DNA of 64,000 nucleotides from NCBI GenBank assembly GCA_030761205.1, contig JAULJL010000024.1:22996126-23060125 (forward strand), in the 5' to 3' direction. The notes under the pieces are model-generated. The model saw only the letters and a list, made by a program, of their open reading frames with translations. It was not told where the DNA came from and made no database searches. Shown one piece after another: positions 33,126 to 45,225 of this stretch (its first letter is position 1; the number at the start of each line of letters is the position of its first letter). The translations under genes and the position numbers were made by a program. This stretch comes from Fremontodendron californicum. Taxonomy: Eukaryota > Streptophyta > Magnoliopsida > Malvales > Malvaceae.

Positions 33126-34997
33126 TGATGCACCCAAAAGAGTGTATCTTATTTAACCTTGCACTAAAAAGATCAATTGTAAGTATAGTAGTTAGCAAGG
33201 GTCGAGTCCTCAGGGATTGGGTTTTAGTTTATAAGTTAATAGTTTAAAACTTAAATTCAAGAACAATAAAAGAAAAGGGGTTTTTGAAGCCAGATTTAAA
33301 CTAAAGTAAATAATAAGAATAAGATGCAAGGCGGTATAACCAGCCAATAAAAATATATATACTAAATTAGGCGGTATAACCAGCCAATAAAAATATATAT
33401 ACTAAATTAGGCGGTATAACCAGCCAATAAAAATAAAACAAAGTTAATATACAAATTAGGCGGTATAACCAGCCAATAAAAATAAATATAAAAAATAAGC
33501 AAACTAAAAGTAAGAAAACAAATAAGTAAGAAGAATCAAATATGAAAAATATGGTTAAGGTTTCATTCTCCACCACTAGACATCATTAAGAATCAATTTC
33601 AGATCTATCAATATCAACCAACTATCGAAGTTAACAACCGTAGATAACAACAAGCTCTGTTACCCCAATCTTTCCTTAGTTTGTCGTTAAATAGAACAAG
33701 CTCTCTATTTAATCTCTAACCATTAAACAACCTAGAATAAGCTCTCTAAATTCAATTTAATGGCAGCTTTATGATGAGAAAGATAGGTTGATCTAAGCAA
33801 CAAACACATAAGCTCGGATTGTTCAACTTAGGTTATGTTCCACTTTGCAATTATTGAAAACTTGACTATAATCATTAATCACAAATTGCCACTTATGAAT
33901 AGGAAATCAAGACAATTACACGGATCAAGACTCCTAAACTAGCAATAGATAATTATCAAGATCTATCTAGTTGTACACCTAAATAAATCAAGACAACATC
34001 ATGAACAATTCTTGTAGAAGAACATAAGCAACTTTGATAGAAAATTAATGATAGATAGAATCTGAAAATCAATCACAAAACATGTCTAGGGCTTTGAAAT
34101 CACCCTTAACCAAATAGAAGTTTAGCCTAGCATAGGCATTATAAACATAAAAATAAATAGAATCTAAGAAGAAAATAAAAGAAAGAAAGAAGAAGAAGAA
34201 GAATATTAATTATCCAACCTCTTGCTCTCTCTAAAGAAAAAGAAAACTAGAGAAAAGAAAGAAGAAGAAAACTTAGAGAATTTTATTACAAAGGCTAATA
34301 TCCTACCAATGTACAATATGATTCTTTACAATCATCCAAGGCCCTCTATTTATACACATTTTGGAGGGCTAAATGACAAGAGACAAGCTTTACAAATTTC
34401 AAAGGTAGGTATAATAGGTGGGTGCATTTTCTAACAATTTTTGTCATATATGACGATTTTGATCAGCCAACTTGATGGTCGATTTTGTCAATTTTGGAGG
34501 CCTTATCTGATCACATGGTCTTCTAGAAAAATGTTACCCTATCAGTTACTGATCCATAGACGTTGGAATCAGCTCATTTGCTGATGTGGATAAGAAGATA
34601 TGGGCATAATACGAAAACATGTCAGCACAGACGTCATTGCACATCAGCCAACTTGATGGTCGATTTCGCTAGGGAAAACGACTCCGTTTCAAGAAGTGTA
34701 AAACATGAAAAATATAGATATGCCTCTTAGCTTTTCATGGCCACAAATTTCAGCCTTATTGCTTCAGTGAAACTCGAGATATAGCTGATATGGCAAACGG
34801 TGTCGGAACTGGAACTGAACTGGATTTGCCCTTAATTCTAGTAATCTGAAATCACTCAAAGAAACTTGTGAAAAACACCAAAATACATAAAAATCTAAAA
34901 GATCATAAACACAATTAGACTAAACAATAATAACTCGTATTTGACACAAAACAATAATAAAACATAACTAAAAACTATATAATTATACGAGTTATCA
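33126..34997 (-). repeat. 3' LTR of element D
   Basis: No 181-bp duplication. The TATA box in sense is at 34347-34354. Four minisatellite copies from 33331. It ends at the polypurine tract. Confidence 0.94.
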
Positions 34998-35808
34998 CAC
35001 CCCCACACTTAGATTGTTGCTAGTCCCTAGCAACGACTCAATAAAAATAAAATAAGAAAATCTAATCTAATCCATTTTCGTAGGAAATCACGGTGGCACT
35101 TAGCATGTGACACAAGCCTTTAAACCCCTAGGTGTCCCTAGTGGACGAGTTTAGTCTCGTGAGGGTTTACTAGAACGATACCCACAAACATTGAAAAACT
35201 AAAATATAAATAAACTGCATATACTAAAAATATTTACTCCTAATCCTTTCAATACAAATTAGAGACAATATTTGAACAAGTCTTATAAACTAATCAATAG
35301 CTTAAAGAATTTCACAAAAATTCATGCTTCAATGTAAATTGTTTGAGTTAAGCCAATATTAGCATAACATATCTCAATCAAAATATTGCATGTTCAAATT
35401 TAATCTCAACTTCTCACATGGGATACCCTCATGATTTTCACTCTTTAAAGTAGTGGTGAAGTGTTTACACTCAATCAATCTCATGAAAACAGTTCTACCA
35501 TATTCTTGCTTGTCCACCTATTCTCCCCTATTTAGATCATACAACATCATGAATGAAGAGGTCTTTAATCAAGGTTGTAATGGGGCCAAGGGGTTTGTAA
35601 TGTGGTTGAAGAACAAAAGGATAAAGATATCACAAAGGTTCCAAAGAGTTCATAAAGTTTAGAGACATAAAAAGATTATACAAAGAAACTTCTCAAAACT
35701 CTTTACAAGTACATAGTCACCTAGGCCGGATATTCATGTTGGGCCTTTTCTTCATTTTAAACAACTTTGTAACATCTTTTTCTTTTTCCACAAATTCAAG
35801 AGATGATT

Positions 35809-35839
<31 letters not shown>

Positions 35840-37086
35840 ATAGGAATGTATTTTCCAGTATTCCATTTCTTTTTCTCTTGACTTTTCTTTTCTTTTCCCC
35901 CCACACTTATTTCTTGTTTCTAACCCAAATTTTCAATAGATCTTCCTTGTCTTTGCAACTTGTCTCAAAACATGCTAATTCATCTTTGGAACAAAGGTAA
36001 AGATATAAGTATATTTAGGTTAGGGACAAGTTATGGTTACCAAAGAGATAGCTTATTCAATGTAGGCTCAAATTGGTTCACTAAGGGTGTGTTCTCTTGG
36101 AACATCAATAAGGGATGGCTGTTTGGCCCTGGCTAAAAATCCTAATGCCTCTATCATATTCATGTTGTCACATGTATCAATATAGTCTCAAACGGTTTAA
36201 AGCAAGTTCTAGAGAATCATGTAATCATAAGAGCACTCAAGAAAGAAATTAGATTGATTTGTATAATGCATCAATTATTATAGGCTCAAAAACTCACAAG
36301 GATGATTATACAAGTCAGATTAAGTCTAAACATGCTTCTTTCTCAATCAACATATCATATTAACATTGGCTCATAAAAAGATTGATATCAAGTTCAATTC
36401 CCATGAAAATCTTCTTACTAATAAATTTGTTTTAGACTTATGCAATTCATATCTCATCATTGTATTAAAAAGGAACTAAAACACACTAAAAATAATAATA
36501 ATAAAGACTCAAAAAAAAAAATAGCAGACAAAAATAAAAGAAATCCTAAATCATTCCCCCCACACTTAATTTTTACATTGTCCTCAATGTAAGTCTATTA
36601 ACCCAAATGAAAGAATCATGTGTAAGAGAAAAGAACTAATAACATAAGAATAGGAACAACTAAGACTCAAAACAAAACAAACTCATGCAACTTAAATAAT
36701 CCTAAAATACTAAACAAAAATTAACAAGTAAACATAAAAAGATTAAAATCAAACTGACAAGGTATGTCTCAAGTCTCCCTTACTCAGACCTTGTTCAGAA
36801 TGAATACTTCTTAATTTTTTTATTTATTTTTTTTTTTTTTGAAAAGAAGAAATCAAACTGACAAGGTATGTCTCAAGTCTCCCTTACTCAGACCTTGTTC
36901 AGAATGAATACTTCTTAATTTTTTTTTATTTTTTTTAAATTAGCAAAATATGTCCCTTACCCCCTACTAAAATATGACATTGTCCCCAATGTCAAATTTT
37001 AAAGGTAGAATTTAGGAGATATTACCTGCAGAGGTTGCTAACCACTTATTATAACTGAGACACAACAAGCAAAATGTTAGATAATG
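34998..37086 (-). other. Non-coding 3' region of element D
   Basis: Polypurine tract at 34998-35011; hairpin units equivalent to 1, 2 and 3 in A; two copies of the 119-bp repeat; and an (AT)n microsatellite at about 35809-35835 not seen in sister copies. No sense gene. Confidence 0.7.
35809..35835. repeat. (AT)n microsatellite in element D
   Basis: About 13 AT units replace the poly-T stretch present at this site in A, B and C. Confidence 0.9.
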
Positions 37087-37734
37087 TCACAAAGACAAAG
37101 TGCAATCCACTCCTTGCTCGTCCATATCTCTTTTTCTTTTTCCGAGCGTTTGCGAAACAACCGTAGCAGATAAACACTCATAAGCTTGGAGCTTTTTCAG
37201 TAAATCTTCAATGGTTGTAGCAGAAATTATGGTTCTCCTTGCCTCTGAAAACATGAATCCATTATCCACAGCATTATCTAAATATAAAAGCAAATTACTA
37301 AAATAACCATTAATATTAAGCAAACCAATGGGTTTCTTATTTGTGACCAAAGATGACCAAGAAGCCACGCAAGCTATTTCTTCCAATGTACCCAGACCTC
37401 CTGGTAAAGCAATGAATGCATCGGCAGAATGGTACATGATTGTTATCCGTTCAGGGACACTCCAGACTTGTATTTCCTTACCCACGGTAGGTCCACAAAA
37501 ACTTGTGAATAGTTTTGGCACGATTCCTAGAACTGGACTTCCTCCGGCGTGTGCTGCTGTAGCGACTGCTCCCATTAAACCCGTACTACCGCCTCCATAA
37601 ATCAAGTGGATCTTTTGTTGGGCAAGTATTACTCCAACTCTTATGGCTTCATCAGCGAATATGTTATTTTTTCCTGGATAAGCACCTCCAAAGACACAAA
37701 TTTTTTTTATGCGCTGGGATGAAGTACTTTCCAT
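37087..37734 (-). CDS. LOG-type phosphoribohydrolase-like protein (copy D)
   Basis: Intact 215 aa; shares His43 with copy A and has Val93 and Leu150 of its own. Catalytic residues are unchanged. The TATA box is at 37777-37786, about 45 bp before the ATG. Downstream of the stop, as in A and B, is a splice-donor-like CTGCAG|GTAATATC (near 37020-37035). Confidence 0.85.
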   Translation of the reverse strand: MESTSSQRIKKICVFGGAYPGKNNIFADEAIRVGVILAQQKIHLIYGGGSTGLMGAVATAAHAGGSPVLGIVPKLFTSFCGPTVGKEIQVWSVPERITIMYHSADAFIALPGGLGTLEEIACVASWSSLVTNKKPIGLLNINGYFSNLLLYLDNAVDNGFMFSEARRTIISATTIEDLLKKLQAYECLSATVVSQTLGKRKRDMDEQGVDCTLSL

Positions 37735-38097
37735 TTTTTTTTCTTCGAGTGCCTGAAAGAGAATGAGTACATGGTGTAATATATAGAGGACTCAGTAGTG
37801 AATCAGACAAGAGTAATAATGTCGCCGAAAGTGTATCTGACCTGTCAGAAGAAAATGTTAACCTAACAAAAGATTTTTGCGTGATTTCAGGAAGAAAACC
37901 AAAAAGAGAAGAAAAAATCAACCGTAAAAGACAAATAAAAAAAAACGAGAATAATTACACAAATCGAACAACACGTAAATTAAACCAAAATAAAGTTCTT
38001 GCAAATCAAACCAAAAACTGAGAAGTCATTTATTGTAGTTGTGATTGTGGTTCACATCTTCCTCTGGTTTTACGTCCAGAAACGGCTTAAACGCCTT
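37735..38097 (-). promoter_or_regulatory. LOG promoter and intercistronic spacer, element D
   Basis: TATA box at 37777-37786; otherwise collinear with 3378-3741. No extra gene. Confidence 0.6.
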
Positions 38098-38633
38098 CTA
38101 TGAGTCGAGGATATGCTTCCCATCCAGTTTTCTTACAAGCTGGCAAACAGGGTCTTTTAACATCAGATTCCCAAGATGTTGCCATTCCCTTTGGAATTGC
38201 GGCCATAAATAAGAATTTCTCTTTGTACGTCTCCACTAGGATGCGTCTCAAGAGAAAGTTGGATATTACCCAAATTCTCCTTACTCAGTCCATCCTTAAT
38301 GAATTCAATTTTATCATCTCGATTAGAGGACGGAATCCCAATAGAACGACATTTACCGTTACACGTCCATCGTGCACATTTGTGGCAATTTGAACTCATG
38401 CGCTTTGCTCGTCGCTTCTTTGCAAAAGTGCTTCTACCTGTACCTGGTAAATGCAGAACAGGAAGATATTCATCTTCACGTACCTTGGCTTCAATTATCC
38501 AACGTATGTCTGCAGGAATCCCTTTGTGCATAAGCATTCTTAATCTTTCAAATCGAACTTGGTAAAGCTTCAGTAAAATATTTCGAGGAAAAGGAGGAAA
38601 TCGTTTCTGCAATCTTGTGAGAATATCATCCAT
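38098..38633 (-). pseudogene. Four-cysteine protein, copy D (frameshift near C-terminus)
   Basis: One base is missing near 38208-38212 (aaataag instead of aaatcaag), which changes the last 35 or so residues. The first ~140 aa, including basic patch and C4 finger, are unaffected, so a product with an altered tail could be made. The TATA box is at 38680-38687. Confidence 0.65.
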
Positions 38634-39165
38634 CCTGAAAAAAAATGAAAAAAAATTGAAAGAGAAATTGGAAGAGAAATTTATATACACTATCAGTTTT
38701 GTGGGTAGCTGATGGAACCGATTTAAATAATCACGGAGTACCGTTATCCGCCATTTAACCGGGGTTAAAAAATTATATTTACATCTAGTTATTTTCAAAA
38801 CAAGAATCAGAAAAAAAACAGCATAAATAAAACACAAAAACAAAACACTCTAAATAAAATCCTAAATTCTTCCCCCCAAACATAATTCTTACATTGTCAT
38901 TAATGTAATGCTATTATCCCCCAATGCAAGAATTATATGTAAGAGAAAAGAACTATTAAAAAAAAGAAACTTATGCAGCCTAAATGAACTTAAAAACAGT
39001 AAACACAATTAACAAAGAAACATAAGAAATAAAAATAAAAACAATAAAAATAATAAAAGAAAAAAATCGAAAAGAAAGAGAAAGCAAATCTGAATATGGA
39101 AGGTTGGCAATTTCATCTTTAACTGGGCTGCCTTCCCAATTAACACTTGAGTTAGTGTTTTGAAT
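38634..39165 (-). promoter_or_regulatory. Promoter of the four-cysteine gene and spacer, element D
   Basis: TATA box at 38680-38687, GT-type palindrome near 38754-38769, C-rich tract with a TTACATT/AATGTAA hairpin near 38871-38910. The post-gag hairpin is near 39124-39140. Confidence 0.6.
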
Positions 39166-40104
39166 CTAACCAACACCCCTTCTTGGCTTTTTAGGCTTGT
39201 CAGGCTCATACATGAAATTTCCCAAATTTATGCGTTTGAGAGGTAGCTTTCTTTGCACAACAGTGGATGCATTCTCCATTACAAGTATTATTCCATCATC
39301 CTTGGTGGTGCATATCTCATCGAGGAATGATGCATCTTTTGGTACTTGTTGAATGACATCCACAAACAAACTGTTTAAGCTTTCCAGCGTGTCTTGTTCA
39401 TGTTCATCCTCCTTGAACTTTGCGAATCTACTAGGAAAAGGTGGAGAAGAAACATTAGTAAAAATTGGAATCTCAAACGTTACCTCAGGTGCTGAAATAC
39501 TCTTATTTGGATCATTGGCTTCATTATCCTCAAGAATAGAATTCATCTCTAATTTTGTCTCATCCTCATCTTGTTCCTCATTCCTCAAGGTCACAATAGT
39601 AGCATTCTCCTTTGGGTTAACCATCGTTTGGGCTGGGAGTTCTTCAGATCTTTGTGCTACCCATCCCACCATACTACTAGCCAATTGGCTCACTTGCTTT
39701 TCCAAACTCTGGATGCTTGCCCTTGTTTCCTGTTGAAATTGCAAAGAATCAGTAACAAGAGAATAGACAAGATCTTCTAAAGAAGTACCTGAGTTTTGAG
39801 TCATATGTGGTGGTTGAAAAAGATCTAGTTCTTGAGACCATGATTGATTGAAGCTAGATGGATGAGTGTAATTGGCATAAGGATCTACTTCTTGGTAATT
39901 TTTCGAGTAGCCATAATTAGTATGATCCCACCATCCCTCATGGTAAGTGTTTGAGTAATGATCATACTGTTGGTCTTGGAACACTTGATGGCCTTGACAT
40001 CCTCCCATGGCCAATTGTTGAACTGGGGAGGTGAGATTGGCTTGTTGATTCTCCATGTTCATGTATGCCACCAACTCTTCAAGTGTTAGATTGCTCAATT
40101 CCAT
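39166..40104 (-). CDS. Truncated gag remnant, 312 aa (element D)
   Basis: Open over its full length. An upstream in-frame extension into the LTR (to 40251) is judged accidental because it crosses the primer-binding site. Compared with B it shows many scattered substitutions but no indels, and the basic KKPRRGVG tail is kept. Confidence 0.78.
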   Translation of the reverse strand: MELSNLTLEELVAYMNMENQQANLTSPVQQLAMGGCQGHQVFQDQQYDHYSNTYHEGWWDHTNYGYSKNYQEVDPYANYTHPSSFNQSWSQELDLFQPPHMTQNSGTSLEDLVYSLVTDSLQFQQETRASIQSLEKQVSQLASSMVGWVAQRSEELPAQTMVNPKENATIVTLRNEEQDEDETKLEMNSILEDNEANDPNKSISAPEVTFEIPIFTNVSSPPFPSRFAKFKEDEHEQDTLESLNSLFVDVIQQVPKDASFLDEICTTKDDGIILVMENASTVVQRKLPLKRINLGNFMYEPDKPKKPRRGVG

Positions 40105-40214
40105 TTTTTTTTTTTTTTTAAATTTGAAAAGAAAAACTTGTATGTACAAGAAAATAAAACTAATTAGAACTGAAAATAAGAATAAACCAAGTAACAAATA
40201 AACTAAAGAAAGCA

Positions 40215-40233
40215 ATCCCCGGCAACGGCGCCA
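40215..40233 (-). promoter_or_regulatory. Primer-binding site (tRNA-Asp), element D
   Basis: 19-nt tRNA-Asp match, 6 nt before the LTR at 40240. Confidence 0.9.
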
Positions 40234-40239
40234 AAAATT

Positions 40240-42111
40240 TGATGCACCCAAAAGAGTGTATCTTATTTAACCTTGCACTAAAAAGATCAATTGTAAGTAT
40301 AGTAGTTAGCAAGGGTCGAGTCCTCAGGGATTGGGTTTTAGTTTATAAGTTAATAGTTTAAAACTTAAATTCAAGAACAATAAAAGAAAAGGGTTTTTTG
40401 AAGCCAGATTTAAACTAAAGTAAATAATAAGAATAAGATGCAAGGCGGTATAACCAGCCAATAAAAATATATATACTAAATTAGGCGGTATAACCAGCCA
40501 ATAAAAATATATATACTAAATTAGGCGGTATAACCAGCCAATAAAAATAAAACAAAGTTAATATACAAATTAGGCGGTATAACCAGCCAATAAAAATAAA
40601 TATAAAAAATAAGCAAACTAAAAGTAAGAAAACAAATAAGTAAGAAGAATCAAATATGAAAAATATGGTTAAGGTTTCATTCTCCACCACTAGACATCAT
40701 TAAGAATCAATTTCAGATCTATCAATATCAACCAACTATCGAAGTTAACAACCGTAGATAACAACAAGCTCTGTTACCCCAATCTTTCCTTAGTTTGTCG
40801 TTAAATAGAACAAGCTCTCTATTTAATCTCTAACCATTAAACAACCTAGAATAAGCTCTCTAAATTCAATTTAATGGCAGCTTTATGATGAGAAAGATAG
40901 GTTGATCTAAGCAACAAACACATAAGCTCGGATTGTTCAACTTAGGTTATGTTCCACTTTGCAATTATTGAAAACTTGACTATAATCATTAATCACAAAT
41001 TGCCACTTATGAATAGGAAATCAAGACAATTACACGGATCAAGACTCCTAAACTAGCAATAAATAATTATCAAGATCTATCTAGTTGTACACCTAAATAA
41101 ATCAAGACAACATCATGAACAATTCTTGTAGAAGAACATAAGCAACTTTGATAGAAAATTAATGATAGATAGAATCTGAAAATCAATCACAAAACATGTC
41201 TAGGGCTTTGAAATCACCCTTAACCAAATAGAAGTTTAGCCTAGCATAGGCATTATAAACATAAAATTAAATAGAATCTAAGAAGAAAATAAAAGAAAGA
41301 AAGAAGAAGAAGAAGAATATTAATTATCCAACCTCTTGCTCTCTCTAAAGAAAAAGAAAACTAGAGAAAAGAAAGAAGAAGAAAACTTAGAGAATTTTAT
41401 TACAAAGGCTAATATCCTACCAATGTACAATATGATCCCTTACAATCATCCAAGGCCCTCTATTTATACACATTTTGGAGGGCTAAATGACAAGAGACAA
41501 GCTTTACAAATTTCAAAGGTAGGTATAATAGGTGGGTGCATTTTCTAACAATTTTCGTCATATATGACGATTTTGATCAGCCAACTTGATGGTCGATTTT
41601 GTCAATTTTGGAGGCCTTATCTGATCACATGGTCTTCTAGAAAAATGTTACCCTATCAGTTACTGATCCATAGCCGTTGGAATCAGCTCATTTGCTGATG
41701 TGGATAAGAAGATATGGGCATAATACGAAAACATGTCAGCACAGACGTCATTGCACATCAGCCAACTTGATGGTCGATTTCGCTAGGGAAAACGACTCCG
41801 TTTCAAGAAGTGTAAAACATGAAAAAGATAGATATGCCTCTTAGCTTTGCATGGCCACAAATTTCAGCCTTATTGCTTCAGTGAAACTCGAGATATAGCT
41901 GATATGGAAAAAGGTGTCGGAACTGGAACTGAACTGGATTTGCCCTTAATTCTAGTAATCTGAAATCACTCAAAGAAACTTGTGAAAAACACCAAAATAC
42001 ATAAAAATAAAAAAGATCATAAACACAATTAGACTAAACAATAATAACTCGTATTTGACACAAAACAATAATAAAACATAACTAAAAACTATATAATTAT
42101 ACGAGTTATCA
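40240..42111 (-). repeat. 5' LTR of element D
   Basis: 1872 bp, equal in length to 33126-34997. It ends ...GAGTTATCA and is followed by the GTTAG duplication and E's gag remnant. Confidence 0.94.
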
Positions 42112-42126
42112 GTTAGTGTTTTGAAT

Positions 42127-43065
42127 CTAACCAACACCCTTTCTTGTCTTTTTGGGCTTGTCAGGCTCATACATGAAATTTCCCAAATTTATGCTTTTGA
42201 GAGGAAGCTTTCTTTGCACAACAGTGGATGCATTCTCCATTACAGGTATTATTCCATCATCCTTGGTGGTGCATATCTCATCGAGGAATGGTTCATCTTT
42301 TGGTACTTGTTGAATGACATCCACAAACAAACTGTTTAAGGTTTCCAGCGTGTCTTGTTCATGTTCATCCTCCTTGAACTTTGCGAATCTACTAGGAAAA
42401 GGTGGATAAGAAACATTAGTAAAAATTGGAATCTCAAACGTTACCTCAGGTGCCGAAATACTCTTATTTGGATCATTGGCTTCATTATCCTCAAGAATAG
42501 AATTCATCTCTAATTTTGTCTCATCCTCATCTTGTTCCTCATTCCTCAAGGTCACAATAGTAGCATTCTCCTTTGGGTTAATCATCGTTTGGGCAGGGAG
42601 TTCTTCAGATCTTTGTGCTACCCATCCCACCATACTACTAGCCAATAGGCTCATTTGCCTTTCCAAACTCTGGATACTTGCCTTTGTTTCCTGTTGAAAT
42701 TGCAAAGTATTAGTAACAAGAGAATCGACAAGATCTTCTAAAGAAGTACCTGAGTTTTGAGTCATGTGTGGTGGTTGAAGAAGATCTGGTTCTTGAGACC
42801 ATGATTGATTGAAGCTAGATGGATGAGTGTAATTGGCATAAGGATCTACTTCTTGGTAATTTTCTGAGTAGCCATAATTAGTATGATCCCACCATCCCTC
42901 ATGGTAAGTGTTTGAGTAATGATCATACTGTTGGTCTTGGAACACTTGATGGCCTTGACATCCTCCCATGGCCAATTGTTGAACTGGGTAGGTGAGATTG
43001 GCTTGTTGATTTTCCATGTTCATGTATGCCACCAACTCTTCAAGTGTTAGATTGCTCAATTCCAT
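42127..43065 (-). CDS. Truncated gag remnant, 312 aa (element E)
   Basis: Open frame beginning 11 bp right of the D duplication. Its N-terminal half is like B (TYPVQQLA, SENYQE), while its C-terminal half is like D and F (EDEHEQDTLE), so the copies may have exchanged segments. Tail KKTRKGVG. Confidence 0.78.
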   Translation of the reverse strand: MELSNLTLEELVAYMNMENQQANLTYPVQQLAMGGCQGHQVFQDQQYDHYSNTYHEGWWDHTNYGYSENYQEVDPYANYTHPSSFNQSWSQEPDLLQPPHMTQNSGTSLEDLVDSLVTNTLQFQQETKASIQSLERQMSLLASSMVGWVAQRSEELPAQTMINPKENATIVTLRNEEQDEDETKLEMNSILEDNEANDPNKSISAPEVTFEIPIFTNVSYPPFPSRFAKFKEDEHEQDTLETLNSLFVDVIQQVPKDEPFLDEICTTKDDGIIPVMENASTVVQRKLPLKSINLGNFMYEPDKPKKTRKGVG

Positions 43066-43197
43066 CGTTTTTTTTTTATTTTTTTATTTTTTTTTCTTTT
43101 CAAAATTTGATAAGAAAAACTTGTATGTACAAGAAAATAAAACTAATTAGAACTGAAAATAAGAATAAACCAAGTAACAAATAAATTAAAGAAAACA

Positions 43198-43216
43198 ATC
43201 CCCGGCAACGGCGCCA
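43198..43216 (-). promoter_or_regulatory. Primer-binding site (tRNA-Asp), element E
   Basis: 19-nt tRNA-Asp match between gag remnant and LTR. Confidence 0.9.
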
Positions 43217-43222
43217 AAATTT

Positions 43223-45225
43223 TGATGCACCCAAAAGAGTGTATCTTATTTAACCTTGCACTAAAAAGATCAATTGTAAGTATAATGATTAGCAAGGGTC
43301 GAGTCCTCAGGGATTGGGTTTTAATCTATGAGTTATTAGTTTATAACTTACGTTCAGAGAAAACAATAAAAGAAAAGGGGTTTTTGAAGCCAGATTTAAA
43401 CTAAAGTAAATAATAAGAATAAGATGCAAGGCGGTATAACCAGCCAATAAAAATATATATACTAAATTAGGCGGTATAACCAGCCAATAAAAATAAAACA
43501 AAGTTAATATACAAATTAGGCGGTATAACCAGCCAATAAAAATAAATATACTTTTAAAAATAAGCAAAGTAGAAAAGTAAGAAAACAAGTAAGTAAGAAG
43601 AATCAAATATGAAAAATATGGTTAAGGTTTCATTCTCCACCACTAGACATCATTAAGAATCAATTTCAGATCTATCAATATCAACCAACTATCAAAGTTA
43701 ACAACCGTAGATAACAACAAGCTCTGTTATCCCAATCTTTCCTTAGTTTGTCGTTAAATAGAACAAGATCTCTATTTAATCTCTAACCATTAAACAACCT
43801 AGAATAAGCTCTCTAAATTCAATTTAATGGCAGCTTTATGATGAGAAAGATAGGTTGATCTAAGCAACAAACACATAAGCTCGGATTGTTCAACTTAGGT
43901 TATGTTCCACTTTGCAATTATTGAAAACTTGACCATAATCATTAATCACAAATTGCCACTTATGAATAGGAAATCAAGACAATTACACGGATCAAGACTC
44001 CTAGACTAGCAATAGATAATTATCAAGATCTATCTAGTTGTACAACTAAATAAATCAAGACAACATCATGAACAATTCTTGTAGAAGAACATAAGCAACT
44101 TGATAGAAAATTAATGATAGATAGAATCTGAAAATCAATCACAAAACATGTTTAGGGCTTTGAAATCACCCTTAACCAAATAGAAGTTTAGCCTAGCATA
44201 GGCATTGTAAACATAAACATAAAATTAAAGAGAATCTAAGAAGAAAATAAAAGAAAGAAAGAAGAAGAAGAAAATAAAGAAAAAGAAAACTAGAGAAAAG
44301 AAAGAAGAAGAAAACTTAGAGAATTTTATTACAATGGCTAATATCCTACCAATGTACAATATCCTTCTCTACAATCATCCAAGGCCCTCTATTTATACAC
44401 ATTTTGGAGGGCTAAATGACAAGAGACAAGCTTTACAAATTTCAAAGGTAGGTATAATAGGTGGGTGCATTTTTCTAACAATTTTCGTCATATTGTATGA
44501 CAATTTTGATCAGCCAACTTGATGGTCGATTTCGTCAATGTTGGAGGCCTGATCTGATCACATGGTCTTCTAGAAACATGTTCCCCTATCAGTTACGGAT
44601 CCATATCCGTTTGAATCAGCTCATTTTCTGATGTGGATAAGCAGATATGGGCAAAATACGAAAACAGGTCAGCACAGACGTCATTGCACATCAGCCAACT
44701 TGATGGTCGATTTCGTCAATATTGGAGGCCTGATCTGATCATATGGTCTTCTAGACAAAGGTTCCCGTATCAGTTACGGATCCATAGCCATTGGAATCAG
44801 CTCATTTGCTGATGTGGATAAGCAGATATGGGCAAAATACGAAAACAGGTCAGCACAGACGTCATTGCACATCAGCCACTTTGATGGTCGATTTCGCTAG
44901 GGAAAACGACTCCGTTTCAAGAAGTGTAAAACATGAAAAAGATAGATATGCCTCTTAGCTTTGCACGACTACAAATTTCAGCCTTATTGCTTCAGTGAAA
45001 CTCCAGATATAGCTGATATGGCAAAAGGTGTCGGAACTGGAACTGAACTCGATTTGCCCTTAATTCTAGTAATCTGAAATCACTCAAAGAAACTTGTGAA
45101 AAACACCAAATTACATAAAAATATAAAAGATCATAAACACAATTAGACTAAACAATAATAACTCGTATTTGACACAAAACAATAATAAAACATAACTAAA
45201 AACTATATAATTATACGAGTTATCA
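43223..45225 (-). repeat. 5' LTR of element E
   Basis: 2003 bp with only three minisatellite copies but with the 181-bp U3 duplication (44511-44691, 44692-44872). The right flank is LTR sequence of element L. Confidence 0.93.

Larger units (their letters stand above)
33126..42111 (-). mobile_element. Element D: complete non-autonomous LOG-bearing copy
   Basis: 8.99 kb with two 1872-bp LTRs that differ at roughly a dozen sites by eye. The target duplication GTTAG is at 33121-33125 and 42112-42116. The four-cysteine gene is frameshifted; LOG and gag remnant are open. Confidence 0.95.
29775..45225 (-). mobile_element. Element E: non-autonomous LOG-bearing copy interrupted by D
   Basis: Pieces 29775-33125 and 42112-45225 flank element D and join exactly at its GTTAG duplication. 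E has a gag remnant, intact four-cysteine and LOG genes, primer-binding site 43198-43216 and 5' LTR 43223-45225. Its own 3' LTR is not next to 29775; it probably lies left of A, since 20868-20926 is E-type sequence. E is inserted in the LTR of element L. Confidence 0.85.
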
